64,000 nt of DNA, taken from Vibrio albus (GTDB lineage Bacteria > Pseudomonadota > Gammaproteobacteria > Enterobacterales > Vibrionaceae). A program made the position numbers and the translations under genes. Below the pieces are notes generated by a model, which had not been told where the DNA came from, searched no databases, and was given only the letters and a program-made list of their open reading frames with translations. Shown here one piece after another: positions 46,859-59,403 of the stretch. Location of the stretch: assembly GCF_003144035.1 (NCBI RefSeq), contig NZ_QFWT01000002.1, positions 186,001 to 250,000 of the forward strand, in the 5' to 3' direction. Within the stretch, counting starts at the first letter, position 1. Every line of letters begins with the position of its first letter.

Positions 46859-47317
46859 TTACTTAACCGGTTCAATAAATAATACGATACCATCCACATC
46901 CACAACTTTAACCAGAGTACCAGCCGGGATATCCTGATCACACTTTGCCGACCAGGTGGTATCACCAAGGCGAATCCGACAACTGCCTCGCTGAATATTT
47001 TCAGCTACCCTTGTTGTCTGACCTATCATCTGCCGCTCACGTTGGTTCAAAACACTTTTCGCATTGGCAGAGCGATCCTGCTGATGCTGATAACGCCACC
47101 AAAGCCAGGTTGTCACTAGAGAAAACGCAGCAAAACTTACCCACTGTAACTGCCAGCTCAATGGTATTAAGGTAAGAATCAGACCAACCAAGACAGCTGA
47201 AATACCTAACCAGAGAAAATACCCCGCGGTACCGAGTAACTCACCGGATAATAAAACCAGCCCTAAGGCAATCCAGTGCCAGTGGTTGACCTGCTGTAAC
47301 AGTTCTATCAAACTCAT
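46859..47317 (-). CDS. NfeD-like membrane protein (YbbJ family)
   Basis: 152 residues. Three to four N-terminal membrane segments (WHWIALGLVLLSGELLGTAG, then a long Leu/Trp-rich stretch to about 72) are followed by a C-terminal OB-fold (residues 90-152, GQTTRVAENIQRGSCRIRLGD). NfeD proteins pair with SPFH/stomatin proteins; qmcA is 5 bp upstream on the same strand. Confidence 0.9.
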   Translation of the reverse strand: MSLIELLQQVNHWHWIALGLVLLSGELLGTAGYFLWLGISAVLVGLILTLIPLSWQLQWVSFAAFSLVTTWLWWRYQHQQDRSANAKSVLNQRERQMIGQTTRVAENIQRGSCRIRLGDTTWSAKCDQDIPAGTLVKVVDVDGIVLFIEPVK

Positions 47318-47322
47318 TTTTC

Positions 47323-48240
47323 CTATTCAGATTTCTGCTGTTTAAACATTTCCGCAATACCAGCTACAGATCCCATTAACCCGGAAGCTTCCAATGGCAA
47401 CATGATAATCTTACCATTTTCAGCCTGACCAATAGACTTCAGCGCCTCAGTATACCCCTGGGCAATAAAGTAATTAACGGCTTGCATGTCCCCTTTTGCA
47501 ATGGCATTCGACACCATTTCGGTCGCGCGAGCTTCCGCTTCTGCCGCCCGTTCCCGAGCCTCAGCTTGTAAGATAGCGGCCTGCTTATCCCCTTCAGCTT
47601 TCAGGATCTCTGCCTGCTTCTGACCTTCGGCGCGTAAAATTTCTGCCTGACGAATCCCCTGAGCCTCAAGTACCTCGGCCCGCTTATTCCGCTCCGCTTT
47701 CATCTGAGCATTCATGGCAGCAGTAAGATCTTCCGGCGGCTGAACGTCTTTTATTTCGATACGAGTAACTTTTACCCCCCACGGGTTGGTCGCTTCATCG
47801 ACAATGGCCAACAGCTTAACATTGATCATATCCCGCTGGCTCAACATTTCATCCAATTCCATAGAACCAAGTACAGTACGAATATTGGTGAGTGTCAGGT
47901 TGCGAATGGCATGCTCCAGATCATTTACTTCATATGCTGCCTGAGCAGCATCAACCACCTGAACAAAACAGACCGCATCAATGGTAACGTTAGCATTATC
48001 TTTCGATATCACCTCCTGAGCGGGAATATCCAGTACACGTTCCATCATACTGATTTTTGAGCCAATACTATCAATAAACGGAATGATTAAGTTCAAACCT
48101 GGCTTCAGGGTATGCGTATACCGCCCAAAACGCTCAACCGTCCAGTTACTCCCCTGAGGAACCGTTTTTACTCCAGCTGCTATAAACACAATAACAACAA
48201 ATAGCAGAACCCCTATCGTTACCATGACATCAATGGCCAT
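47323..48240 (-). CDS. qmcA: SPFH/band-7 membrane protein QmcA
   Basis: 305-residue stomatin/prohibitin-like inner-membrane protein. One N-terminal membrane segment ([20 protein letters not shown]), SPFH domain ([25 protein letters not shown]), then a long Ala/Glu/Lys coiled coil with repeats such as [20 protein letters not shown] (about 200-245). It forms membrane microdomain complexes. Encoded with the NfeD-like partner. Confidence 0.94.
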   Translation of the reverse strand: MAIDVMVTIGVLLFVVIVFIAAGVKTVPQGSNWTVERFGRYTHTLKPGLNLIIPFIDSIGSKISMMERVLDIPAQEVISKDNANVTIDAVCFVQVVDAAQAAYEVNDLEHAIRNLTLTNIRTVLGSMELDEMLSQRDMINVKLLAIVDEATNPWGVKVTRIEIKDVQPPEDLTAAMNAQMKAERNKRAEVLEAQGIRQAEILRAEGQKQAEILKAEGDKQAAILQAEARERAAEAEARATEMVSNAIAKGDMQAVNYFIAQGYTEALKSIGQAENGKIIMLPLEASGLMGSVAGIAEMFKQQKSE

Positions 48241-48420
48241 ATTTTTCCCTTCTAAGATATTGAAATTAAAAATAATAAACTGTGCTTTATTTTGGATCGC
48301 TTTTTATCAGTTAGTAAACAATCAATAGCGTATATCTGGGAGATGGCAAGCATTAATCATAAAAAACGTCAGTAACCAAGAGCACAAACATCTTTCGCTA
48401 TCATTTATGTGATAAGTGCT

Positions 48421-49161
48421 CTACTCTTGCTGAAGCAGCCAACCCAAAATGCCTGAGCGCTCTTTTTCTGCGGCTTCTGTATACCAATACCCCAACATCT
48501 TAGCCGGTTGATTTTCCCACATCAGAGGTTCAGATATGGTTTTTCTGTTCTGGAAAGCCCAATTGATAAACGTCTCTCTGTCTTTATCTGATGCCTTAGC
48601 ATACCAGTATTGAATCATTTCCAATGCTTGACTGCTGTTTTGTTGCTTCGTCACCTTGAGAGCCTGAGCCTTCCTTTCTGCACCAGCGCCCATAAGACCA
48701 TGAGTCTGATTAAATTCTTCCAGTTCATTCCGGTAGTTACGTACCAGCCCACTCCCCGGCATAAGCACTCCCTGCTGAACAACAAGTGGCTTGCCGGCAT
48801 TATCCACAACATTCATTACAGGGCTGTCTTTAAAGCGCTTAGCCTGCTCCTGCGTTTTTACCTCTTCTGCTGCGGATACATAGAGCGTTGTGTCATGTGC
48901 CTCAAAGGTCAGCACAACCGGGTTAGAGTAGTATTTCTCAAACTGGCTTTGTTTAGGGATAAGTTTAGATACCCGCACCACCAACTGATTCTGACCATTT
49001 TCCAGTTCAATCACACGTTGCGTGCTGATTCGAATTCCAACCTCTTTCCCATCAATCATCACAGGCTCCAGCTCTCTGTCTAGCTCAACCATTACCGCAG
49101 AAAAAGCCAAAGGTGAAAGTAACAACATGCAACCGGTCAGCATACATCTGATAAATCTCAT
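48421..49161 (-). CDS. DUF2057 exported protein (YccT-like)
   Basis: 246-residue protein with a signal peptide (MRFIRCMLTGCMLLLSPLAFSA). A DUF2057 domain follows (about 22-135: VELDRELEPVMIDGKEVG, LVVRVSKLI). The C-terminal 85 residues contain two copies of a W-Y-tadaseKDRE-like unit (IQYWYAKASDKDRETFINWA and LGYWYTEAAEKERSGILGWL). E. coli YccT/CsgI slows curli assembly, but function here is unknown. The start at 49161 follows GAGGAG. It lies between qmcA (180 bp) and the porin. Confidence 0.82.
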   Translation of the reverse strand: MRFIRCMLTGCMLLLSPLAFSAVMVELDRELEPVMIDGKEVGIRISTQRVIELENGQNQLVVRVSKLIPKQSQFEKYYSNPVVLTFEAHDTTLYVSAAEEVKTQEQAKRFKDSPVMNVVDNAGKPLVVQQGVLMPGSGLVRNYRNELEEFNQTHGLMGAGAERKAQALKVTKQQNSSQALEMIQYWYAKASDKDRETFINWAFQNRKTISEPLMWENQPAKMLGYWYTEAAEKERSGILGWLLQQE

Positions 49162-49180
49162 ACCTGATCTCCTCAATCAG

Positions 49181-49208
49181 AAAAGGCGGACACCACCAGA
49201 TGTCCGCC
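49181..49208 (-). terminator. porin terminator
   Basis: GGCGGACA / TGTCCGCC stem with 8-nt loop, followed on the minus strand by TTTTCTG; 30 bp after the porin stop. Confidence 0.85.
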
Positions 49209-49237
49209 AGATAATATTATATTTTTAAGACAGTACG

Positions 49238-50314
49238 TTAGAAGTAGTATTCTGTACCCAGCATAATGCGAGTACCGTCGTTCAGGTCATCGTGATATTT
49301 GTCATCACCACCATCTGATTTCTTAAAGTAAGCTTTATTCATATCATAGTTACGTACATCAACATAGATAACTGCGCTTGGCAACATACGCATTACACGA
49401 GCAGTAATTGCTGTTGATTCATCATCAGAGCCTTTATCTGACTCAAACGTTTGAGCATAACCAACTTTATAAAGCCAAGCACCATCGTGGTTATATGCAG
49501 CGGTTACAGACATAGCATTCTGGTCATTGCTCATATATGGCCCTGTAGCCTGATCCGAAGCATCCTTAGCTTGGTAATTACCATTTTCCATCATTTTATA
49601 GCCGGCAGTGAAAGTCATTGGCCCCGTAGAGAAACTACCTCCCAGAATGGTATAAGATATATCACCTTTGTTGTCACCGTATTCATCCTGAGTATAGTGG
49701 CCCGCATGGACACTTAAACCATCGACTGTATAGGAACCAGCAACACTGGCTACCATTGCATCAGTAGTTTTATCCATCCCACTGATGGTTGCCTGGAAAT
49801 TAAAGCCACCAAAAGTTTCAGAGTCAAAACGCAGATTATTATTGACACGATCGGTATAGCCAGCGCCAATAGCATTGTGCCAGTCAAACACATTACCTAA
49901 ACCTGGATTTGTGTGTGGCCAGTCAACATAGTTGTAGGCTGCCACCAACTGACGACCATATTTGATCGAACCTAAACCGTCAAAAGCAAACCCGATAAAG
50001 GTATCACGTCCACCTAGTGCGCCCTGCCCTTTGTCATTACCGCCACCGTTCGCAGCATTGCCAGACTCCATTTGCCAGACCAAATCCGGGCCAAAGTCTT
50101 CAAATTCTACGGTTCCTCTCAGACCAAAGCGAGATTCAACCTCCGCTACAACCGTATTTTCTTTATCAGCATGGTCAGCACTCCAGTACTGATAAGAAAT
50201 GGCCGCCTGACCATAAAGCTGAACTGCGTCGCCAGCCAGTTGAATGGCTGCATTAGCAGACCCAGAGATAGCAGCTGCTGCCACTGCCGCACCGATAAGG
50301 GTACGTTTGAACAT
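49238..50314 (-). CDS. general (Gram-negative type) outer-membrane porin
   Basis: 358-residue outer-membrane beta-barrel. Signal peptide MFKRTLIGAAVAAAAISGSA (cut near ANA-AIQL). The body alternates polar and hydrophobic residues in strand pattern. It ends LGTEYYF with the C-terminal Phe needed for barrel assembly. RFGLRGTVEFEDFG, SIKYGRQ and GFNFQATISGMD are typical porin strands. It is not the classical OmpU sequence; it is the porin that sits next to ligA in other vibrios. A ToxR link is possible but not shown. Confidence 0.9.
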   Translation of the reverse strand: MFKRTLIGAAVAAAAISGSANAAIQLAGDAVQLYGQAAISYQYWSADHADKENTVVAEVESRFGLRGTVEFEDFGPDLVWQMESGNAANGGGNDKGQGALGGRDTFIGFAFDGLGSIKYGRQLVAAYNYVDWPHTNPGLGNVFDWHNAIGAGYTDRVNNNLRFDSETFGGFNFQATISGMDKTTDAMVASVAGSYTVDGLSVHAGHYTQDEYGDNKGDISYTILGGSFSTGPMTFTAGYKMMENGNYQAKDASDQATGPYMSNDQNAMSVTAAYNHDGAWLYKVGYAQTFESDKGSDDESTAITARVMRMLPSAVIYVDVRNYDMNKAYFKKSDGGDDKYHDDLNDGTRIMLGTEYYF

Positions 50315-50832
50315 TTTTCCATGGAAAACTCCCAAGAATAGATATAGCTGTTGTTTTTTACTTCCTGCCTTAAGTTGGCCGCCGAAGGCAGAAAGTCGTT
50401 TTCATCATAAAATTTTGGCTATAAACCGGTAAATTAATCGCTAGACAACCAAATCTTATGTCTGTCTTAACACATATGTGTACTGACACAGCCAGACTAA
50501 CTTTGAAACAAAAAATATCAAACACAACTTAATTTTCTTTAAAAAAAATATGAGGGGGTACAAAGTTTCGCCTAATAAGTGATCAACTTCATAAAGGCAT
50601 AATGATAAAAATGAAATAGATAAAAAAATATAAATTTCAACACGTTAAGCACAACAAACAATCTAATAATATGAAGTGCATCGATAATTTCAGCGATGAA
50701 CACTTAGACAGGTAAGAATGAGAGGAGGATCTATTGATCATCTAACTGAATTTCATGTATGGAAGAACCAATAGAAAACTTAATAATTTGACGTTTTTAA
50801 CGAAAAAAAAGACAAGGAATGGAAAAAAGAAA
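50315..50832. other. long AT-rich leader region upstream of the porin gene
   Basis: About 520 bp without a convincing gene, between the porin start and the ligA terminator. It is AT-rich with A-tracts, a perfect 12-bp palindrome ACACATATGTGT (50470-50481), and a hairpin-prone stretch near 50673-50704 (AAGTGCATCG ... CGATGAACACTT). Short ATG frames of 14 and 18 codons have no coding signal. It probably holds the regulated porin promoter, and could include a small RNA. Confidence 0.5.
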
Positions 50833-50868
50833 CAAAAAAAAGCGCCTAACAGAAAGGTAGGCGCTTAA
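50833..50868 (-). terminator. ligA terminator
   Basis: AAGCGCCTA (50840-50848) pairs with TAGGCGCTT (50858-50866). On the minus strand it is followed by eight T. Confidence 0.9.
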
Positions 50869-50885
50869 TACAAGCCTGGTTATTT

Positions 50886-52907
<2,022 letters not shown>

Positions 52908-52940
52908 TTACTTCTAAAAACGGATTACATAAAAATAAGG

Positions 52941-52967
52941 AAGGGCCCCCGACGAAGGAGCCCCTTT
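52941..52967. terminator. GC-rich hairpin between zipA and ligA
   Basis: AAGGGCCCC ... GGAGCCCCTT stem (one bulge) around a CGACGAA loop. It has six T on the plus strand and a weaker ATTTTT tail on the minus strand. It could attenuate zipA to ligA read-through; its better T-run faces the wrong way for those genes. Confidence 0.5.
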
Positions 52968-53009
52968 TTTATCACTATCAGATACGCTGTGACCGGGTCT
53001 GAGGCCTAA

Positions 53010-53918
53010 TCAGCCGTTCTGTTTAGCCTTAAACTCTCGGATCTGCTTACGATAGCTTTCCAGCTTATCCGGTGTCATTAAATTACGCTGCTCATCGAGA
53101 ACATTACCACTCATATCGTCGGCTATCTGCTGAGCAGTTTTCAGCATCAACTTAAAATTCTGGTCTGCATCACCATAACAAGGCAGAGTCATAAAGAAAG
53201 AAATACCTTTCGTCGTGAAGGTGTCCGGATCGTCATGCTGCAAAGTCCCCGGCTGCATCATATTAGCCACACTGAACAGCACCTTCCCATTTCCGGAAAG
53301 ATCGGCATGCCGATGATAAATGTCCATTTCACCATAGATAAGTCCATTTTGCTGCAGGCTGTCAAACAATCGGGTTCCGACAAAAGGCTCATCGCCGGAG
53401 CAATGTACATTCATGACAATCACCTGTAACTCATCTTCCTGTCGGGTATCAGAGGCTGAAACTCCGGTGTCGGGCTCTGGCTCATCGGTTTCTGCAACAG
53501 TACGAGGCTCTGATACCGTTTCTATCTCTTCAGTACGCTCTTTTTCCTCAGTCAATATAACGAGTTCATCATCTCCACGCTGCAGCTCATCGTCTTCCAG
53601 ACGGATATGGGGAATTTGATCAGATAAATCCTGCTCCTCAGCAACATCTGATGCATAATGTTCATCCAGCGGATCCCCACTGAAAGCACGTTCAGCGCTA
53701 AAAGCCGGTGCCCCGGATTCTTTCTTAATGATCTCGAAATCATCTTCAGGAATATAGGTATGCTCGGGCGACAAATCTTCTGTATCGTCATCCACGCCAA
53801 GAGGCTTATCCCCAAACCTGGCTCTTCCTTCTTTTTTACTGGTCCACAGACCATGAAATAATAGTGCGGCGATCGCCAGCGCGCCGACGACTATGAGTAC
53901 TAATCGCAATTCCTGCAT
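53010..53918 (-). CDS. zipA: cell division protein ZipA
   Basis: Bitopic membrane protein that ties FtsZ to the inner membrane. N-terminal anchor ([22 protein letters not shown], residues 4-25), a basic then acidic Pro/Glu-rich linker (about 30-155), and the C-terminal FtsZ-binding domain (about 165-300, [20 protein letters not shown]). 302 residues, in the usual place upstream of ligA and divergent from cysZ. Confidence 0.95.
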   Translation of the reverse strand: MQELRLVLIVVGALAIAALLFHGLWTSKKEGRARFGDKPLGVDDDTEDLSPEHTYIPEDDFEIIKKESGAPAFSAERAFSGDPLDEHYASDVAEEQDLSDQIPHIRLEDDELQRGDDELVILTEEKERTEEIETVSEPRTVAETDEPEPDTGVSASDTRQEDELQVIVMNVHCSGDEPFVGTRLFDSLQQNGLIYGEMDIYHRHADLSGNGKVLFSVANMMQPGTLQHDDPDTFTTKGISFFMTLPCYGDADQNFKLMLKTAQQIADDMSGNVLDEQRNLMTPDKLESYRKQIREFKAKQNG

Positions 53919-54133
53919 TTTTAATTCTCGGCTTAACCTGATAGCAGCTTATCTTATATAGTCAGGCGTTATAACACATGAATAAGTTACTTTACCAAAA
54001 CTCTGTGAAGTTTTTGAAGTAATTAATCTTCTATAGTAAAAGCAGCCTGTGACCGCCACCACGCTTTTTTTCTTTTTTAAGCTAAGTACAATGGGTTCCA
54101 ACGTTTTAAAGACTAACAACCGGATAATTAATT

Positions 54134-54862
54134 ATGAGCAGAAGCGGCTTTGGCTATTTCTTTTATGGATTGGAACTAGCTTTCAGACCCGGCATCCGAC
54201 GATTCGTTCTCCTTCCCTTGCTTGCAAACATACTTCTGATAGGTGGAGCTCTGATTTACCTGTTTTCTAATCTTAATAGCTGGATTGAGGAATGGATGGG
54301 ATACCTGCCGGACTTTCTCACCTGGCTGTCTTACATCATCTGGCCACTTCTGGTACTGACGATACTCGGCACGTTCTCCTATTTTTTCAGCTCTCTGGCT
54401 AACTTTATCGCAGCCCCTTTCAACGGACTGCTGGCTGAACATGTCGAAGCCATCCTCTCTGGCAAACCTGATTATGATTCCAGTATCCGGGCTCTTATCA
54501 GAGATGTTCCCCGCGTGATGCTCAGAGAATGGCAAAAACTGGCTTATTTTCTGCCAAAAGCCATCGGGCTCTTTCTCCTGTTACTTATCCCTGCGTTGGG
54601 ACAAACCGTTGCACCACTGCTGTGGTTTATTTTTTCTGCCTGGATTTTAGCTATTCAGTATTGTGATTACCCGTTTGATAACCATAAAGTCCCTTTTCAC
54701 ACCATGAAAAGGCAGCTTAAACAAAAACAAACTAAAGCCTACGGGTTTGGTTTTTTGGTTGCGCTATTCACTATGGTACCTATTCTTAATCTGATAGTGA
54801 TGCCGGTTGCCGTATGTGGTGCAACTGCAATGTGGGTTGAAGAGTTTAAGCAGCAGAACTAA
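54134..54862 (+). CDS. cysZ: sulfate transporter CysZ
   Basis: 242-residue inner-membrane protein that brings sulfate in for cysteine synthesis. It opens [20 protein letters not shown] and has about four to six hydrophobic helices, with the family core [15 protein letters not shown] and [19 protein letters not shown]. CysZ is usually beside cysK, and here cysK follows 173 bp downstream. Confidence 0.94.
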   Translation: MSRSGFGYFFYGLELAFRPGIRRFVLLPLLANILLIGGALIYLFSNLNSWIEEWMGYLPDFLTWLSYIIWPLLVLTILGTFSYFFSSLANFIAAPFNGLLAEHVEAILSGKPDYDSSIRALIRDVPRVMLREWQKLAYFLPKAIGLFLLLLIPALGQTVAPLLWFIFSAWILAIQYCDYPFDNHKVPFHTMKRQLKQKQTKAYGFGFLVALFTMVPILNLIVMPVAVCGATAMWVEEFKQQN

Positions 54863-55035
54863 CGACATTTTGAACAACGTAAACAGACCTGAAAGAACCA
54901 AGTCTCTAATAAGATATAACTTTTTAGTCTTTTTATTGATATATGTTCCAGCATATTCTCATACGCATCACTTAAGTTTAGATAAACATATACCTTGCTG
55001 ATACGGTCAGCAGGCTTAGCAAAGGAATCAGCACC

Positions 55036-56004
55036 ATGAGCAAAATTTACGAAGATAACTCGTTAACAATCGGTAACAGCCCTCTTGTTCGTCTGAACAA
55101 AGTCAGTAACGGTAATGTTCTCGCCAAAGTCGAATCACGCAACCCAAGCTTCAGCGTTAAAGACCGTATTGGCGCTAATATGATCTGGGACGCAGAAAAA
55201 TCAGGCAAATTGAAACCAGGCATTGAACTGGTTGAACCAACAAGTGGTAATACTGGTATTGCTCTGGCATTCGTTGCCGCTGCCCGTGGCTATAAACTGA
55301 CACTGACCATGCCTGAATCAATGAGCCTTGAGCGCAGAAAGCTACTGAAAGCACTAGGAGCAAACCTGGTTCTGACTGAAGCAGCAAAAGGAATGGGTGG
55401 CGCTATCGCCAAAGCTGAAGAAATTGTTGCCAGCGATCCGGAAAACTATCTGCTGCTTCAACAGTTCAGCAACCCTGCAAACCCTGAGATTCACGAAAAA
55501 ACCACAGGACCAGAAATCTGGGATGCAACTGAAGGTGGTGTTGATGTCTTTGTTTCCGGTGTGGGCACAGGCGGTACACTGACGGGTACAACTCGTTATA
55601 TTAAAGGTGAGAAAGGTAAAGCCATTACCACTGTTGCGGTTGAACCGGCAGAATCACCGGTAATCACTCAGGCACTGGCTGGAGAAGAAATCAAACCAGC
55701 ACCACACAAAATTCAGGGTATCGGTGCCGGCTTTATTCCTAAAAACCTGGATCTTGATCTGATTGACCGCGTTGAGAAAGTCACGTCTGAAGAAGCCATT
55801 GAAATGGCCCGACGCCTGATGGAAGAAGAAGGTATTCTGGCTGGTATTTCTTCTGGTGCAGCAGTTGTCGCAGCAAATCGTCTGTCCGAACTACCAGAAT
55901 TTGCAGGTAAACAAATTGTAACAATTTTGCCAAGCTCAGGTGAGCGCTACCTAAGCACTGCCTTGTTTGCAGGACTATTTACAGAAAAAGAAAATCAGCA
56001 ATAA
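55036..56004 (+). CDS. cysK: cysteine synthase A (O-acetylserine sulfhydrylase)
   Basis: PLP enzyme of 322 residues that makes cysteine from O-acetylserine and sulfide. PLP-Lys is in [14 protein letters not shown] (about 41-42), the substrate loop is [13 protein letters not shown] and the phosphate-binding loop [10 protein letters not shown]. An AAAGGAA site precedes the ATG. Confidence 0.98.
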   Translation: MSKIYEDNSLTIGNSPLVRLNKVSNGNVLAKVESRNPSFSVKDRIGANMIWDAEKSGKLKPGIELVEPTSGNTGIALAFVAAARGYKLTLTMPESMSLERRKLLKALGANLVLTEAAKGMGGAIAKAEEIVASDPENYLLLQQFSNPANPEIHEKTTGPEIWDATEGGVDVFVSGVGTGGTLTGTTRYIKGEKGKAITTVAVEPAESPVITQALAGEEIKPAPHKIQGIGAGFIPKNLDLDLIDRVEKVTSEEAIEMARRLMEEEGILAGISSGAAVVAANRLSELPEFAGKQIVTILPSSGERYLSTALFAGLFTEKENQQ

Positions 56005-56042
56005 TCTGGTAACATTCATGTGATGAAATCAAAATTTTGCGT

Positions 56043-56069
56043 AAAAAAGCCCCATTCAGGGGCTTTTTT
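56043..56069 (+). terminator. cysK terminator
   Basis: AAAAAGCCCC / GGGGCTTTTT stem, loop ATTCA, T-run; 40 bp after cysK. The next 240 bp to ptsH are the pts promoter region, in which I see no gene. Confidence 0.92.
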
Positions 56070-56307
56070 GTTGATCCTTGCCGCACCTTTGGTAATATCG
56101 GGGCAGTTTTATTTTTAGCATCAAAATAAAAGTAAACCTGTCAAAAGAAGTTTAATTTTTACAAAAATTTTTGATAGCAAATAGCTTCTTTTGCTCTGGT
56201 GGTCGTTTTTATCGCTAAAGCTCTGCTTTGTGTTGGCAGATCAGGCTACTAGTGATTAAGCTTCCACACAGCAACAAACAAAAAAATATTTTATTGGGGT
56301 ATATCAC

Positions 56308-56565
56308 ATGTATCAGAAGCAAGTAGAAATCACTGCAGAAAATGGTCTTCACACTCGTCCAGCAGCGCAGTTTGTGAAAGAAGCAAAAGCATTCGACGCA
56401 GACATCACTGTGACTTCTAACGGCAAAAGCGCTAGCGCAAAAAGCCTGTTTAAACTACAAACTCTTGGCCTGGTAAAAGGTACTGTAGTCACTATCTCTG
56501 CAGAAGGTCCACAAGCTCAGGCATCTGTTGATCATCTGGTCGCTCTGATGGATAAACTGGACTAA
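56308..56565 (+). CDS. ptsH: phosphocarrier protein HPr
   Basis: 85-residue general PTS phosphocarrier. The phospho-His is His15 in [12 protein letters not shown] and the conserved Ser46 is in [15 protein letters not shown]. It passes phosphate from enzyme I to EIIA-Glc and other EIIA domains. First gene of ptsHI-crr. Confidence 0.98.
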   Translation: MYQKQVEITAENGLHTRPAAQFVKEAKAFDADITVTSNGKSASAKSLFKLQTLGLVKGTVVTISAEGPQAQASVDHLVALMDKLD

Positions 56566-56585
56566 TACGTTAGTATCAGTTAAGT

Positions 56586-56617
56586 AAAGCCATTTTGTTG
56601 TACAGCAAAGTGGCTTT
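56586..56617 (+). terminator. hairpin between ptsH and ptsI
   Basis: AAAGCCATTTTG (56586-56597) pairs with CAAAGTGGCTTT (56606-56617), 12 bp with one G-U, loop 8 nt, then ATTAAAC. Probably a partial terminator or an RNA-processing site that yields more ptsH than ptsI mRNA, as is known for the E. coli operon. Confidence 0.6.
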
Positions 56618-56713
56618 ATTAAACATAGAGCACAGTAACAAGAAGTCAGATATAATTCTGGCGGCGGAAACCATTCAAACCATTCACTGTTGAACAACCA
56701 CTAAGGTAAGGCT

Positions 56714-58441
56714 ATGATTTCAGGCATTCTAGCATCTCCTGGTATTGCTTTTGGTAAAGCACTACTTCTTCAAGAAGATGAAATTGTCCTAAACACAAAT
56801 TCAATCTCTGACGACCAAGTTGAAGCTCAGGTTCAGAACTTCTTCGACGCACGTAACAAATCTAAACAGCAATTAGAAGCTATCAAGCAAAAAGCACTGG
56901 AAACTTTTGGCGAAGAAAAAGAAGCCATCTTTGAAGGTCACATCATGTTGCTTGAAGATGAAGAGCTGGAAGAAGAAATCTTAACCCTCATCAAAGATGA
57001 GAAAATGCATGCAGATAACGCTATCCACACCGTTATCGAAGAACAAGCTTCTGCGCTTGAATCTCTGGATGATGAGTACCTGAAAGAACGTGCAACAGAT
57101 ATTCGTGATATCGGCTCCCGTTTTGTTAAGAATGCTCTGGGCATCAACATTGTTTCTCTAAGTGATATCAACGAAGAAGTGATTCTGGTTGCTTACGACC
57201 TGACTCCATCCGAAACTGCACAGATCAACCTGGACTACGTTCTTGGTTTTGCTTGTGATATCGGTGGCCGTACCTCTCACACTTCTATCATGGCTCGTTC
57301 ACTTGAACTGCCAGCTATCGTTGGTACTAACGATATCACTGCGCAGGTTAAGAACGGCGATACTCTTGTTCTTGATGCAATCAATAACAAAATTATCGTG
57401 AACCCATCAGAAGAAGAACTGGCTACTGCTAAGAAAATTCGTGACGAATTCCTGGCTGAAAAAGAAGAACTGGCAAAACTGAAAGATCTTCCAGCAGTCA
57501 CTCTTGATGACCATCACGTAGAAGTTTGCGGTAACATCGGTACCGTTAAAGACTGTGACGGTATTCTGCGTAACGGTGGTGAAGGTGTTGGCCTGTACCG
57601 TACAGAGTTCCTGTTTATGGACCGTACTGCGCTTCCAACAGAAGAAGAGCAATACGAAGCATACAAAGAAGTTGCTGAATCAATGGAAGGCAACTCTGTC
57701 ATTATCCGTACAATGGATATTGGTGGTGACAAAGACCTTCCATACATGGACCTGCCACAAGAAATGAACCCATTCCTTGGCTGGCGTGCGGTTCGTATCA
57801 GTCTTGACCGTCGCGAAATCCTTCGTGATCAGCTACGTGGTATCCTGCGAGCGTCTGCACACGGTAAGCTACGCATCATGTTCCCGATGATCATTTCTGT
57901 AGAAGAAATCCGTGAACTGAAAAAAGCTATTGAAGAATACAAAGCTGAACTGCGTGCTGAAGGCCTGGCATTCGACGAAAATATCGAGATCGGTGTTATG
58001 GTTGAAACACCAGCAGCTGCTGCAATTGCACACCACCTGGCGAAAGAAGTTTCCTTCTTTAGTATTGGTACAAACGATTTAACCCAGTATACTCTTGCTG
58101 TTGACCGTGGTAACGAGCTAATCTCTCACTTGTACAATCCACTATCACCTGCTGTACTTACTGTAATCAAGCAAGTAATTGATGCTTCACATAAAGAAGG
58201 TAAGTGGACTGGTATGTGCGGTGAACTTGCTGGTGACGAGCGTGCAACTCTGCTTCTTCTAGGGATGGGGCTAGATGAGTTCAGCATGAGCGGTATTTCA
58301 ATTCCTCGCGTTAAAAAACTTGTTCGTAATGCGAATTTTGCAGAAGTTAAAGCAATGGCTGATGAAGCCCTGCAAATGGCAACTGCTGCAGAAATTGAAG
58401 CACATGTTGAAAAATTTATCGCAGAAAAAACAAACTGCTAA
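56714..58441 (+). CDS. ptsI: PTS enzyme I (phosphoenolpyruvate-protein phosphotransferase)
   Basis: 575-residue cytoplasmic enzyme that starts the PTS chain by taking phosphate from PEP. Phospho-His in [14 protein letters not shown] (about 189), PEP-binding domain with [12 protein letters not shown] and catalytic Cys in [11 protein letters not shown]. The length equals E. coli enzyme I. Confidence 0.98.
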   Translation: MISGILASPGIAFGKALLLQEDEIVLNTNSISDDQVEAQVQNFFDARNKSKQQLEAIKQKALETFGEEKEAIFEGHIMLLEDEELEEEILTLIKDEKMHADNAIHTVIEEQASALESLDDEYLKERATDIRDIGSRFVKNALGINIVSLSDINEEVILVAYDLTPSETAQINLDYVLGFACDIGGRTSHTSIMARSLELPAIVGTNDITAQVKNGDTLVLDAINNKIIVNPSEEELATAKKIRDEFLAEKEELAKLKDLPAVTLDDHHVEVCGNIGTVKDCDGILRNGGEGVGLYRTEFLFMDRTALPTEEEQYEAYKEVAESMEGNSVIIRTMDIGGDKDLPYMDLPQEMNPFLGWRAVRISLDRREILRDQLRGILRASAHGKLRIMFPMIISVEEIRELKKAIEEYKAELRAEGLAFDENIEIGVMVETPAAAAIAHHLAKEVSFFSIGTNDLTQYTLAVDRGNELISHLYNPLSPAVLTVIKQVIDASHKEGKWTGMCGELAGDERATLLLLGMGLDEFSMSGISIPRVKKLVRNANFAEVKAMADEALQMATAAEIEAHVEKFIAEKTNC

Positions 58442-58482
58442 TATAATTCAACAGAATAAAACAAAATTGTTAGGAGCATGAC

Positions 58483-58992
58483 ATGGGTCTGTTTGACAAA
58501 CTTAAGAAGCTAGTGTCTGATGATAGTGCTGATGCGGGGGCTATCGACATCATCGCACCACTATCTGGTGAAATCGTAAACATCGAAGATGTGCCAGATG
58601 TGGTTTTTGCTGAGAAAATCGTTGGTGACGGTATTGCTGTTAAGCCGAACGGCGACAAAATGGTAGCACCTGTAAACGGTACTATCGGTAAGATCTTTGA
58701 AACCAACCACGCTTTCTCTATCGAATCTGACGATGGCGTTGAGCTATTCGTTCACTTCGGTATCGACACTGTTGAACTGAAAGGTGAAGGCTTCACTCGT
58801 ATCGCTGAAGAAGGTCAGTCTGTTAAAGCTGGCGACACTATCATCGAATTCGATCTTCCTTTCCTGGAAGAGAAAGCAAAATCAACTCTGACTCCTGTTG
58901 TTATTTCTAACATGGACGAAATCAAAGAGCTGAACAAACTTTCTGGTGCAGTTACTGTTGGTGAAACTCCAGTTCTTCGCGTAACTAAGTAA
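58483..58992 (+). CDS. crr: EIIA-Glc (Crr)
   Basis: 169-residue glucose-specific EIIA. The phosphorylated His is in [16 protein letters not shown] (about 91), with its partner His in NHAFSIES (about 76). It should feed TreB and NagE in this window, which lack EIIA, and sets cAMP and inducer exclusion. Last gene of ptsHI-crr; the terminator follows. Confidence 0.98.
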   Translation: MGLFDKLKKLVSDDSADAGAIDIIAPLSGEIVNIEDVPDVVFAEKIVGDGIAVKPNGDKMVAPVNGTIGKIFETNHAFSIESDDGVELFVHFGIDTVELKGEGFTRIAEEGQSVKAGDTIIEFDLPFLEEKAKSTLTPVVISNMDEIKELNKLSGAVTVGETPVLRVTK

Positions 58993-59015
58993 TTTAGTTC
59001 GTTAAGTGAATATTC

Positions 59016-59044
59016 AAAACGCCACCTTCGGGTGGCGTTTTTTG
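59016..59044 (+). terminator. ptsHI-crr operon terminator
   Basis: AAAACGCCACC / GGTGGCGTTTT stem with TTCG tetraloop and T-run. Confidence 0.95.
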
Positions 59045-59058
59045 TTTACAGGAAGAGA

Positions 59059-59342
59059 AGAATCCAGATTACAGAGAGCTTCGCTTTGAGATTACAGAGA
59101 CTAGATCGCTGCGCTGCTAGAGACTATAAAACCATACAGGTTGGAGGTCGCTACGCTTCAAGGACTAAGACGTTAATCCGTTCTGTTTGCCCGGAGCAGC
59201 AGCACTGCCGCGCTGTATTTACCAACGGAGGCATACGGTATAAGCCCTTAATCCCTCCCCCATACTCCCAGCTTGGCTTTTGGGGGACCTGCTGTTCTGT
59301 AATCTCAAAGCGAAGCATTCTAGTCTCTAGCTTCTGTATTCT
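59059..59342. repeat. dispersed intergenic element, copy D (MITE-like, 284 bp)
   Basis: Bounded by AGAATCCAGA (59059-59068) and TCTGTATTCT (59333-59342), a 10-bp inverted repeat with one mismatch. Inside are perfect 21-bp inverted arms at 59078-59098 and 59296-59316 (core GCTTCGCTTTGAGATTACAG). A direct repeat GATTACAGAGA occurs at 59067 and 59090. It shares segments with copy A (59160-59188) and copy B (59297-59325). The interior has no convincing gene. It fills the gap between the crr and flagellin terminators. Confidence 0.85.
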
Positions 59343-59346
59343 CCAC

Positions 59347-59376
59347 AAAAAAGAACCCGACCAAGTGGCCGGGCTC
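59347..59376 (-). terminator. terminator of the first flagellin gene
   Basis: GAGCCCG ... CGGGTTC stem on the minus strand followed by six T, 28 bp after the flagellin stop at 59404. Confidence 0.85.
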
Positions 59377-59403
59377 TGCTATAACTTGCTGTATTGGACT
59401 TTA

